From assembly GCA_964580435.1 (NCBI GenBank), contig CAZOKP010000012.1, positions 1 through 47,005 on the forward strand: a DNA stretch of 47,005 bases, given 5' to 3'. A program made the translations under genes and the position numbers. Below are positions 23,537 through 31,462 of this stretch, one piece after another. Below the pieces are notes generated by a model. It saw only the letters and a program-made list of their open reading frames with translations, was not told where the DNA came from and searched no databases. The stretch is from CAZKEW01 sp964580435 (GTDB lineage: Bacteria > Acidobacteriota > Aminicenantia > Aminicenantales > UBA8522). Numbering within the stretch: the stretch's first letter is position 1; the number at the start of each line of letters is the position of its first letter.

Positions 23537-25603
23537 TCAGTCTTTTTTCTTCAACGATTCGACTTTATCTTTTATTTCTTCTTGGCCGGGATCGATCTCT
23601 AAAGACTTTGTCCAAGCCTCCAGAGCCTGCTTGAGATCACCCAGCCGATAATAGGATTCTCCAAGCGAATTGAGCAGGTTCGTGTTTGTCCCGTGATGCA
23701 AAATGGCCGTGTTGACCACAGCGATGGCCTGAGCGAATTCACCAAGGGCTTGATACGCCTGGCTCAAGGTCCATAAAACACCGTAATCGGGATTGGCTGA
23801 ATCCCGGAAAGGAAGCAGCACGCCCGCGGCTTTTCCGTATTCTTTGAGAATCAGGTAGACCTGGGCCAGGGCTAAGGCATGATTCTGGACATTCGGTTGG
23901 GCGCGATAGGCCTTTTCTAGGTATCCCAGAGCCTTGTCGAATTTTCCTAGATTCAGGCATTGCTTTCCCAGGGCAAAGGAATATCCCGGATGCGAGACGG
24001 GAAAGAATGTCCTGGAAAACACCCAGGGCCGCGGAAAAGTGGAGACAGAGGTGATCTCAAAAGGTTCTTTTTCCGCCTGCAGAACCTGCCCATCATTCAG
24101 AAGCGTGACAAAGAGCCAGTACGTTCCCGGGGAAAACCTGGCCAGCGGAAAATCCTCGAGGACGGCCAGTTTATCCTTATAATCGCTGACTTTTTTCGTC
24201 AACGCAAGAACGCTCTCCTCTTGGCGGAAAATTTCAAAACGGATGGACCCGTTCTGCTCCAGATCGGGAGTTCGACCGAGAACCTGGAAGCCCAAGAACA
24301 AGTGATCTTGGGAACTAAAAATTCTGCTCGGCTGACACATGATCTGATCTTGCCCCAGTTGAAACGGCTTCAGGCTGGCCGAGAGGCTGGGCGCGACCTT
24401 GTATCCCAGCAACAGCCCGCTCAACCTGGGGGAAGCTTCATCCTGAGGGATGATGATGTTTTTTTCCAGGGAGGTGAATTCTTGAGAGGCCTCATTCTTC
24501 AAAAGGACCGAGAACTTGTAGGCCCCCGGGATCAGGGGGAACATATCGTAAAGGTCAAACGGTTTGTGGCTGACGCTCTTAAGCTGGTCTGCGCTGAGCT
24601 CCACTGGGAGAGCCCCTTCATACTGATAGATCGCTTTCCCCTGGGCGTCCGAGATTTGTCCGTTAAACCTCAGGTGGGTAGAGTATTTGCCTTCGTGTTC
24701 GTTAACGGAAAACCTGTTGAGTTCAATGCTATAATGGACGAAATAGAGGCCGGACCGGTCTTTGAAGACTCTGATGATGGAATCGCTGTCGATATAATTC
24801 GCGGAGTACTCGACCTCAATAATGTCTTTGTACATCAAGAATTTCTCGGCGTACCTGTCTTTGACCTCTTTTTCGGGAATCGCCTGGATATTTTGAATAA
24901 GAACATCGGAGGCAAGTGTCGGCCGGCCGAAACGCGCTGATTCCCCAGGGATAAGACTCATGGAGACCCTTCCGAGCGCCGGGCTGATCCTGTTCAGTTT
25001 TCTGTAAGCCTGGAGATAATTCGCCTGATCACCCGAATAGGCGGCCAACAAAGCCTGTGGTCCGTCCATGGCCGGGCTGTAGAGGACGTAATCTCCCGCG
25101 CCTCCTTTTTGAAAGAAAACGAGGTTGAATCCTGGCGGCAGCCCATACTTTGCCAGGCCCTGATAGAACCAGATTTCGATATTATAGACCTCGGCTTCGC
25201 CCACAAACCTTTCTGTATCCTGAGGTTCGCCGAGAAGAATATAAAACCGGCCCCTGTCGGTTTTCCACCCGGGCAGCCCGGTTGTCCGCCCGAACATGCG
25301 ATCGGCGTATTGAATCCGCCGCTCATGTTCCTGTTTGAATTCATTGGGGGGAGTCCCGGGGGTCGGGTCTCTCTGGCTCCAAAAGGCGTCAATGAAAAGA
25401 TCTCTTTCCCTATCCGTGCTGAGCCGGAGAAACACATCCTTTTCAAGAGGAGTGATGATATAGACCACGTCCTCTTGCAGCCAATTCTTATACCTGGGGG
25501 GAAGATCTGTGCCGGCCTTGGTCTCCGCGAAAGCGAGCAGAGAAAACGCGACAGAAAACGCAGCAATATAAAGAAAGATTCCTGCGACTGCCCTCGATTT
25601 CAT
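23537..25603 (-). CDS. Secreted GWxTD-domain protein with C-terminal TPRs
   Basis: A 688-residue protein with a signal peptide (about 1-27). The GWxTD domain follows, with RDLFIDAFWSQRDPTPGT and the name motif GWKTDRG at 112-116 in a stretch predicted as beta-rich. The middle is probably immunoglobulin-like beta structure, and the last 150 residues form TPR-like helices. Such proteins are common in Acidobacteriota and Aminicenantes; their function is unknown. The start at 25603 is chosen for its signal peptide and an AAAGG site; an ATG at 25627 adds eight residues. It converges on the MttB gene with only 17 bp between them. A paralogue lies at 40515-42572. Confidence 0.85.
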   Translation of the reverse strand: MKSRAVAGIFLYIAAFSVAFSLLAFAETKAGTDLPPRYKNWLQEDVVYIITPLEKDVFLRLSTDRERDLFIDAFWSQRDPTPGTPPNEFKQEHERRIQYADRMFGRTTGLPGWKTDRGRFYILLGEPQDTERFVGEAEVYNIEIWFYQGLAKYGLPPGFNLVFFQKGGAGDYVLYSPAMDGPQALLAAYSGDQANYLQAYRKLNRISPALGRVSMSLIPGESARFGRPTLASDVLIQNIQAIPEKEVKDRYAEKFLMYKDIIEVEYSANYIDSDSIIRVFKDRSGLYFVHYSIELNRFSVNEHEGKYSTHLRFNGQISDAQGKAIYQYEGALPVELSADQLKSVSHKPFDLYDMFPLIPGAYKFSVLLKNEASQEFTSLEKNIIIPQDEASPRLSGLLLGYKVAPSLSASLKPFQLGQDQIMCQPSRIFSSQDHLFLGFQVLGRTPDLEQNGSIRFEIFRQEESVLALTKKVSDYKDKLAVLEDFPLARFSPGTYWLFVTLLNDGQVLQAEKEPFEITSVSTFPRPWVFSRTFFPVSHPGYSFALGKQCLNLGKFDKALGYLEKAYRAQPNVQNHALALAQVYLILKEYGKAAGVLLPFRDSANPDYGVLWTLSQAYQALGEFAQAIAVVNTAILHHGTNTNLLNSLGESYYRLGDLKQALEAWTKSLEIDPGQEEIKDKVESLKKKD

Positions 25604-25732
25604 CGAACCTTTGCTACAATACCACATTTTGAAACCTTTAATAAATCCATGATACAGGAGTCCCCTACTAATTTACAGTTAGACAAAAGGACAGAGAATC
25701 CAGCATCCCAGCCAGCAGACGCGGAAAACCTG

Positions 25733-27178
25733 TCAGCTTCTGTGGGCCCGCTGGACAATCTCGCGAAGCCTGGCCCTGACGTCCGGCGGGAGAGGCTCCG
25801 GCTTGTGTTCGCTGAGAATTCTGTCGATCTTTTCTGCGGCCCGTTCGGTGAAACTCTTACCCCCGTTTTTCAGCCAAGTCTCATAATTCGCCCGTTCGAA
25901 GAGGTCGGGATACCAGCGCTCCCGATAGTGTTTTCTGGTGTGCTTCGCAGCCAGATACTGTCCGTCTGGCCCAGCCTCGGCAATAACATCCAGGGCCAAG
26001 GTTTCAGCGCTCACTTCGAATTCCTTCATGAAGCCTTTGATCCAGCTGACGATTTCGTCACAGAGGGCCAATTGGACAAACGAGAACGTCAGGCCGGACT
26101 CCAGGTACCCGAGGTCATGAATGATGTTGCCCCCGGCGAGCGATTCGACGACCAGGCTCAGCGCCGCCTCCGCCGCCGCCTGCAGGTCGACGCTCTTGGA
26201 TTCAGAGGCTCCGGCTATGGAGAACATGGGAAGCCCATAGAAATGAGACATCGCCTGAGTGATGGTTCGTTCCGGTTCACAGTAGGATGTCACGAGTGTC
26301 CGCATGTCAAAAGTCCCGCCGGCAGGCATGCCGCTGACGATAACGGGCGCTCCTTCCTGCTTCAATTGAGCAAGCACCAAACCGACAAGGACTCCCGCAT
26401 AGTCGAGGGCGACAGAACCGGCCGGTGTGACCGGGCTCGTGACTGCGGCCGTCGAAGCGGGGATATAGAGCGAGGGGAGATTATTGGAGGCCAGGAACAG
26501 AAGCTTCTCCAAGGCTTCTTTATTATGACGCAGCCCTGAAACGGCGTTGATATAACAGGCGATCATCGGCTTCTGCCGCAGCGCTTGAGCGCTTCCGGCG
26601 ACAGCTTCAGCCATTTGGACGGCATCCAAACATCCGCCCAATTCATAGGTGACAAAAATAATCGGTTTGGTCGTCGAGGACAGCATCGCCTCCATCTGGA
26701 ATCGATCGGCCACCGTCGTATCGACATCCTGCGGCAGCACCATGGACATGACAAAATCGATATTCGCCAGGGAATCACACAGGGTAGACCCTGCGACGAT
26801 ATCTTTTAATTTAGGCTGGCGACGGTCTCCCTGACGATGATCAATAATATTCAGACAATCCGAGCCGGGTCCATAAAAGCAGCGATTCCCCTCCACGGGC
26901 ATGGCGGGATGGCCGTGGCGGTCGTAGAGAACAACCCGTTTGGGCGCGGTCGCTAAAGCTCTTTCCACAAGGCGGGAGGGAACGCGGACCTGATTGTCAG
27001 CAGAGATTTTGGCTCCCGCGCTCTTGAGCAAATTGACGGCTTCTTGAAGATCCAACCGCACTCCGATGCGCTCCAGTATTTCCAGGCTCGCCTCATGCAT
27101 CCGACGGCATTGCGTTTCTCGAAGGCGGGGAAACCGAAAGCCTTCAGGGTTTAGATCGTTCGTTTTGTCATCCGGCAT
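25733..27178 (-). CDS. MttB-family protein, second paralogue
   Basis: A 481-residue MttB-superfamily protein with ASLEILERIGVRLDLQEAV, VTSPVTPAGSVALDYAG, ASESKSVDLQAAAEAAL and NIIHDLGYLESGLTFSF in family order. No in-frame amber is present. It is strongly diverged from the copy at 22050. It stands alone, with no carrier gene beside it, so it would have to borrow one of the two corrinoid proteins nearby. An AAAGGAG site precedes the ATG, and a strong promoter with a perfect inverted repeat lies just upstream. Substrate unknown. Confidence 0.9.
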   Translation of the reverse strand: MPDDKTNDLNPEGFRFPRLRETQCRRMHEASLEILERIGVRLDLQEAVNLLKSAGAKISADNQVRVPSRLVERALATAPKRVVLYDRHGHPAMPVEGNRCFYGPGSDCLNIIDHRQGDRRQPKLKDIVAGSTLCDSLANIDFVMSMVLPQDVDTTVADRFQMEAMLSSTTKPIIFVTYELGGCLDAVQMAEAVAGSAQALRQKPMIACYINAVSGLRHNKEALEKLLFLASNNLPSLYIPASTAAVTSPVTPAGSVALDYAGVLVGLVLAQLKQEGAPVIVSGMPAGGTFDMRTLVTSYCEPERTITQAMSHFYGLPMFSIAGASESKSVDLQAAAEAALSLVVESLAGGNIIHDLGYLESGLTFSFVQLALCDEIVSWIKGFMKEFEVSAETLALDVIAEAGPDGQYLAAKHTRKHYRERWYPDLFERANYETWLKNGGKSFTERAAEKIDRILSEHKPEPLPPDVRARLREIVQRAHRS

Positions 27179-27207
27179 GGGGATGCTCCTTTAGGACCCA
27201 AAGATCG

Positions 27208-27231
27208 CGAGAGATTGCTTTATATCTCTCG
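27208..27231. promoter_or_regulatory. Operator-like palindrome CGAGAGAT-N8-ATCTCTCG
   Basis: A perfect 8-bp inverted repeat with an 8-bp centre. The -10 element of the MttB-paralogue promoter lies in its centre, the position expected of a repressor site. The repressor is not identifiable from this window. Confidence 0.6.
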
Positions 27232-27247
27232 GAAGAAACATTGTCAA
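27219..27247 (-). promoter_or_regulatory. Sigma70-type promoter of the second MttB-family gene
   Basis: Minus-strand TTGACA (27247-27242), 17-bp spacer, then TATAAA (27224-27219), about 40 bp upstream of the ATG. The remainder of the 278-bp gap to the divergent TonB receptor gene holds no gene. A second TTGACA on the plus strand (27408-27413) probably belongs to the receptor gene, though its -10 is unclear. Confidence 0.75.
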
Positions 27248-27456
27248 TGAAGCGACGGCTCTATTACGAAAAACGGGGTAAAAGCAACAAAGAGAGAGGG
27301 AATATGATCATCCGCAATCAGCCTTGCTCCTCTTCAGGTTTTTCACGCCGTTCCTTCAGTGCTTTTCGTCACGGAGCCTTAACCAACTCTCAAAAAATAG
27401 AAAGCCCTTGACAAATCACAGACCGAAATAAAAAATACGTTCTGTAAGGAGGAAAA

Positions 27457-30240
27457 ATGACCATAAGCAGAAGCCTGACAAAATGCGCTGCCTTCCTGAT
27501 GCTCCTTGGCACGATCGCCATTGGATTCTCGTTCGCTCAGAGACTCACCGGGAAAATTGTGGGGGTGGTCCTGGATCAGGAGGGCGCTACGCTTCCAGGA
27601 GTGACCGTGCAACTTTCCAGCCCGGCATTGCTCGGAGGAGTGCAGTCCGAGGTCACCTCGGATAAAGGGTCTTACCGCTTCATCAGCTTAGCTCCGGGAA
27701 TCTACTCGCTCGATTTCAGTCTCAAAGGATTCGAAACTGTTCACCGAACGAACGTAAAAGTTTCAGTGGGCGTGACCGTAACCGAAGATATCATCCTGAA
27801 GCTCGCATCCATCGAGGAATCCATAACCGTTCAGGCGCCGGCGCCTCTCGTTGATGTCACCAAGTCGGGCATGACGACCAACTTCAGCAAAGAGCTGCTG
27901 GAACAGCTCCCCAGCGGCCGGTTCACCTTTTTTGACGTCATCAAGCAGGCTCCGGGGATCATCATGAACACTCAAGATGGAGACCGGATCGTTGCCTACG
28001 GGTCCAATTATGAATCGAGTGATTATCAGCTCGATGGAGTCGATATCCGGAACATGGATATCGGGTCCGCTTGGCAGTGGGTAAATCCCGAGACCTTCGC
28101 CGAAGTTGAAACGTCCGGGATCGGCGCGCCTGCTGAATATGGACAGTTCACCGGAGCAGTTATCAATGTCGTCACCAAATCAGGCGGGAACAGGTTTGAA
28201 GGAAGCCTCAGTTACTACGGGCAGTTTCAGGGGCTTGTCGCCGATAATAACCCTGAGCCGGGGACTTTTTCCTACAACCGCGACAAGTACCTGGACGCTT
28301 CCTTCAATCTCGGGGGACCTATCGTTAAAGACAAGCTCTGGTTTTTCGGTTCTTACGAACGAGTGGACGATTCCTATACATCCTGGCTTTCCGACCCTAA
28401 TTTTCCGGGGCCGTATATCGGCGACAAAGCGTTTTTGAAGCTCTCTTCCCAGGTCGGCAAAAAGCACCGGCTGGTCGGCTCCATGTATTACGAATACTTT
28501 GATATTCCGGACCCGATTACTCCTTACTACACCAAAGATTCTGTGGCTTCGGAAATCGGGCACACCCCTACCTGGAATCTCATGTATACCTGGTTGATCA
28601 GCAACAGCGCTTTTCTTGACGTGAAATATGGCGGTTACTGGAGCGACGACAATTACCTTCCCATCACTTCAAGCCTTGACACCCCCCCTCACTATGATGG
28701 CTATACCGGGATCACTTCCGAGGCCGTCTACTGGCCATGGATGTATATAGTGACCAAGAACCAGGTCAATGCCAACTTGTCCTACTTTGCCGAAGATTTT
28801 CTGGCCGGCGACCACGATTTTAAGGTGGGAGTCCAGTACAGCCAAGGGACGGCCGTGAATCACGGCGGCTATTCCGGAGGCCGTGTCTATTATGATTATT
28901 CGTTTGAATATTATGGTTACCTGTACACTTATAACTATATATATCAACAGGATGTATTCTCTTATGGCGGGCTCGTCAATTCCATCGGGGCCTTCGTGGA
29001 TGATTCCTGGAAAATTGGCGATAGATTAACGGTTAACCTGGGAGTAAGATTCGACCATAGCGCCGGCTCGATTCAGCCGTTCCCTGTCTATCATGGCTGG
29101 GAGAAGACCGGCGAAATGACCCCGAACTTTCCCGATGTGGTCAAGTGGAATACTGTATCACCGAGAGTCGGCTTGGCCTTTCAGCTCACCTCGGATAAAA
29201 AGACGGTCCTGAGGGCGTCCTACGGGCGTTATTATGAGGCCTTGCTGATGTCCAACTGGAACTGGCCCGGCCCGAATGTCACCGACTTGACAGTGTATAA
29301 GTGGATTGGGGGCGAGTGGGTCCAGGTTGATTTCATTCCAGGCGCCATGAATTATACGCTTGATCCCGAGCTCAAAAATCCCTACGCCGATCAATACTCG
29401 GTCGGGCTGGACCGGGAATTGCTGCCCAATTTTTCTATTGCCGCGACATACATCTACAAGTCCCAGAAGAACCTCATCGGCTGGGAAGACCGAGGAGCGA
29501 CCTACGAGCAGGTCGAGAAGACTTCGCGTGATAACGGGGTGACCTATCTTGTCTGGAACCAAACCAGCGGTTCAGAAACAAATGATTACTGGATTACCCA
29601 GCCGTCCCGTTTTGGCGAAACATTCGACCAAACCTACCAGGCGGTCATTTTAGCGTTGACCAAGAGGTACTCCAACAATTGGCAGCTAAACGCTACTCTC
29701 ACCTGGTCCCGAATGAAAGGCCTGAACAACACCGCCCATACTATGTCTCAGCAGGCGATGATTTGGTATACGCAGTATTACGGCCAAGACCCCAACGACC
29801 TGATCAATGCCAGGGGATACTTGAATCACGACCGGACTTGGACCTTCAAATTGTCGGCCAGCTACTCTCTGCCTTGGGGCTTCCTGGTCAGTGCGAATTA
29901 CCTCTATCAGACAGGAAGGCCCATCCCCACATTTGTCAGAGTTGAACTGGACCAAGGAGACCGAATCATCCTCGCTGAGCCGAGGGGCTCGGAGAGATTT
30001 CCCGACTGGAATGTCCTGGACCTCAGGCTGGAGAAAACCTTCCAGATCTATAAAAAGGTGAACCTCAGCGCCATGATCGACATTTTTAACGCCTTCAATT
30101 CGAACACTGTCATCGGCTATCCCGCAAGTAATCCACCCACAGTTCATCCCGGCTATGATCTTTGGTCTGATGCTTACCACCAACCCGACGACATCTTCTT
30201 TCCGAGACGGGCGCAGATCGGAGTCCGGCTCCAGTTCTAG
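27457..30240 (+). CDS. TonB-dependent receptor with N-terminal CarboxypepD_reg domain
   Basis: A 927-residue outer-membrane protein. It has a signal peptide ending near SFAQ (residue 27), then a carboxypeptidase-regulatory (transthyretin-like) domain at about 28-115 with VVLDQEGATLPGVTV and DKGSYRFISLAPGIYSL. A plug domain follows with YQLDGVDIRNM and AEYGQFTGAVINVVTKSGGN, then a long Tyr/Trp-rich beta-barrel ending in the C-terminal Phe typical of outer-membrane barrels. This Oar-like layout is common in Acidobacteriota; the ligand (peptide, glycan or other) is unknown. AAGGAGG is 5 nt before the ATG. A terminator follows the gene. Confidence 0.93.
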   Translation: MTISRSLTKCAAFLMLLGTIAIGFSFAQRLTGKIVGVVLDQEGATLPGVTVQLSSPALLGGVQSEVTSDKGSYRFISLAPGIYSLDFSLKGFETVHRTNVKVSVGVTVTEDIILKLASIEESITVQAPAPLVDVTKSGMTTNFSKELLEQLPSGRFTFFDVIKQAPGIIMNTQDGDRIVAYGSNYESSDYQLDGVDIRNMDIGSAWQWVNPETFAEVETSGIGAPAEYGQFTGAVINVVTKSGGNRFEGSLSYYGQFQGLVADNNPEPGTFSYNRDKYLDASFNLGGPIVKDKLWFFGSYERVDDSYTSWLSDPNFPGPYIGDKAFLKLSSQVGKKHRLVGSMYYEYFDIPDPITPYYTKDSVASEIGHTPTWNLMYTWLISNSAFLDVKYGGYWSDDNYLPITSSLDTPPHYDGYTGITSEAVYWPWMYIVTKNQVNANLSYFAEDFLAGDHDFKVGVQYSQGTAVNHGGYSGGRVYYDYSFEYYGYLYTYNYIYQQDVFSYGGLVNSIGAFVDDSWKIGDRLTVNLGVRFDHSAGSIQPFPVYHGWEKTGEMTPNFPDVVKWNTVSPRVGLAFQLTSDKKTVLRASYGRYYEALLMSNWNWPGPNVTDLTVYKWIGGEWVQVDFIPGAMNYTLDPELKNPYADQYSVGLDRELLPNFSIAATYIYKSQKNLIGWEDRGATYEQVEKTSRDNGVTYLVWNQTSGSETNDYWITQPSRFGETFDQTYQAVILALTKRYSNNWQLNATLTWSRMKGLNNTAHTMSQQAMIWYTQYYGQDPNDLINARGYLNHDRTWTFKLSASYSLPWGFLVSANYLYQTGRPIPTFVRVELDQGDRIILAEPRGSERFPDWNVLDLRLEKTFQIYKKVNLSAMIDIFNAFNSNTVIGYPASNPPTVHPGYDLWSDAYHQPDDIFFPRRAQIGVRLQF

Positions 30241-30251
30241 TCAAAAGCAGG

Positions 30252-30282
30252 GGAGCTTTCTTCGTCCTCGGGAGAAAGCTCC
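30252..30282 (+). terminator. Intrinsic terminator hairpin
   Basis: A perfect 10-bp stem GGAGCTTTCT/AGAAAGCTCC with an 11-nt loop, followed on the plus strand by a T-rich tract. It lies between the convergent TonB receptor and C45-hydrolase genes and may work in both directions. Confidence 0.8.
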
Positions 30283-30303
30283 ATCCTAATTTTATTTCGG
30301 CGT

Positions 30304-31449
30304 CTATCGTTCCTTCGGCTCACTTTCTTTAAAGGTATATTCATAGTACGTCGATTCACAGGGATTGCCCCTGGCCAAAAGCATGGTCTTTGCCGTCAAA
30401 TTGATGATCACCGAGAACGTTGTCTTGACCTCGCTGCCGTGGCGGCAGATGGACTTGGGCCGGCTGGCGTGATCCGTGAGGAATGTTCTCATCATCTCGA
30501 CAGAAATCCTGCCTTTATTGTTTTTCATCAAGCGGTTGGCCCGGTTGTACCGGACAATTGAGGAAGTGAAATCGTAAGGGTCGAGTTCATACGGCCGCAT
30601 CCGCGTTGAGACATAGTGATTGGTATGGACCACATATCCGTCTGTCGCATAGATGGCTTCACAGTCCGTCGCTGATCCTTCAATGCTGTACACCTCGCCG
30701 TTATCATCAGCGATCACCTGGTTGTAGTTGGACGCTCTCGGTTGGAACAGAGCTGCCCCGATGGCATCGGCAATCGTCTTTTGGGCCAAAATCTTGCGGC
30801 AGAGCAGCAGGCGGGGAACACCAATTTTCATGTCATTCATGCTGACCGCATTCCCCGTCAGGCTGATCCCCGCCGAATTAAATCCTGCGCTGATGCCGAG
30901 CCCACCATAGCTCACAGCGAGGATTTCCGGTTCTGCTTCGACCTGGTAATGGACAACAACCGTGTATTTTTCGAATTCGGGCTCAGTGTCATTGTTGTGC
31001 GCCGCCAGGACAGAACCGTCGGCGGTAATATCGTTGGAAGCAATGAGATCGCTGCATCCTCTTAAGAAATTTTTGGAGTATATTTCTTCGCACATATCCG
31101 AGAAAAGGTCGACCAGGTCGATCCCCGAAGCATCCGCAGCGCCCTTGATCTCTTCAACATATTCCGGCATATACTTTTTTGAAAACTCCAGGAAGATCTG
31201 CGATTGAGCCCTGATATCGTCCCATTTCAGGTCTTTGCTCTTGCTGACATAGTCTTTGCTCTGCTGGATAAGTTCCTTGAGCTCTGTTTTCATTTGAGTC
31301 CCGATCTGATAGCCGGCCTGATAATGCGTGCCTTTGGCCATGATAACCCGGACCCGGCCTCCTTCTTGGGCAAAAACTAAACCCCAAGAAAAGGAGAGAC
31401 CGAGGAACAAGACCACCAGGACGGAGACCCTTGTCAGTCTTTTTAGCAT
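30304..31449 (-). CDS. Secreted C45-type (acyltransferase/autoprocessing) hydrolase
   Basis: A 381-residue protein with a signal peptide (about 1-28, ending LVFAQ). The body fits the C45 family of Ntn hydrolases, related to penicillin acyl-coenzyme A acyltransferase. The likely nucleophile is Cys132 in LRGCSDLIASN, which would become the new N-terminus after self-cleavage; AAHNNDTEPEF and YGGLGISAGFNSAGISLTGNAV are further family marks. Substrate unknown, probably an amide or peptide outside the cytoplasm. Two ATGs are adjacent; the second (31449) is chosen because GAGGAGG ends only one base before the first. It lies 13 bp after the M14 gene in the same operon. Confidence 0.82.
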   Translation of the reverse strand: MLKRLTRVSVLVVLFLGLSFSWGLVFAQEGGRVRVIMAKGTHYQAGYQIGTQMKTELKELIQQSKDYVSKSKDLKWDDIRAQSQIFLEFSKKYMPEYVEEIKGAADASGIDLVDLFSDMCEEIYSKNFLRGCSDLIASNDITADGSVLAAHNNDTEPEFEKYTVVVHYQVEAEPEILAVSYGGLGISAGFNSAGISLTGNAVSMNDMKIGVPRLLLCRKILAQKTIADAIGAALFQPRASNYNQVIADDNGEVYSIEGSATDCEAIYATDGYVVHTNHYVSTRMRPYELDPYDFTSSIVRYNRANRLMKNNKGRISVEMMRTFLTDHASRPKSICRHGSEVKTTFSVIINLTAKTMLLARGNPCESTYYEYTFKESEPKER

Positions 31450-31462
31450 CATTCCTCCTCAG

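Noticed and set aside
24994..26539. Long plus-strand frames opposite the GWxTD and second MttB genes
   Set aside because: They cover recognised genes in antisense and lack starts with ribosome sites or any family motif.
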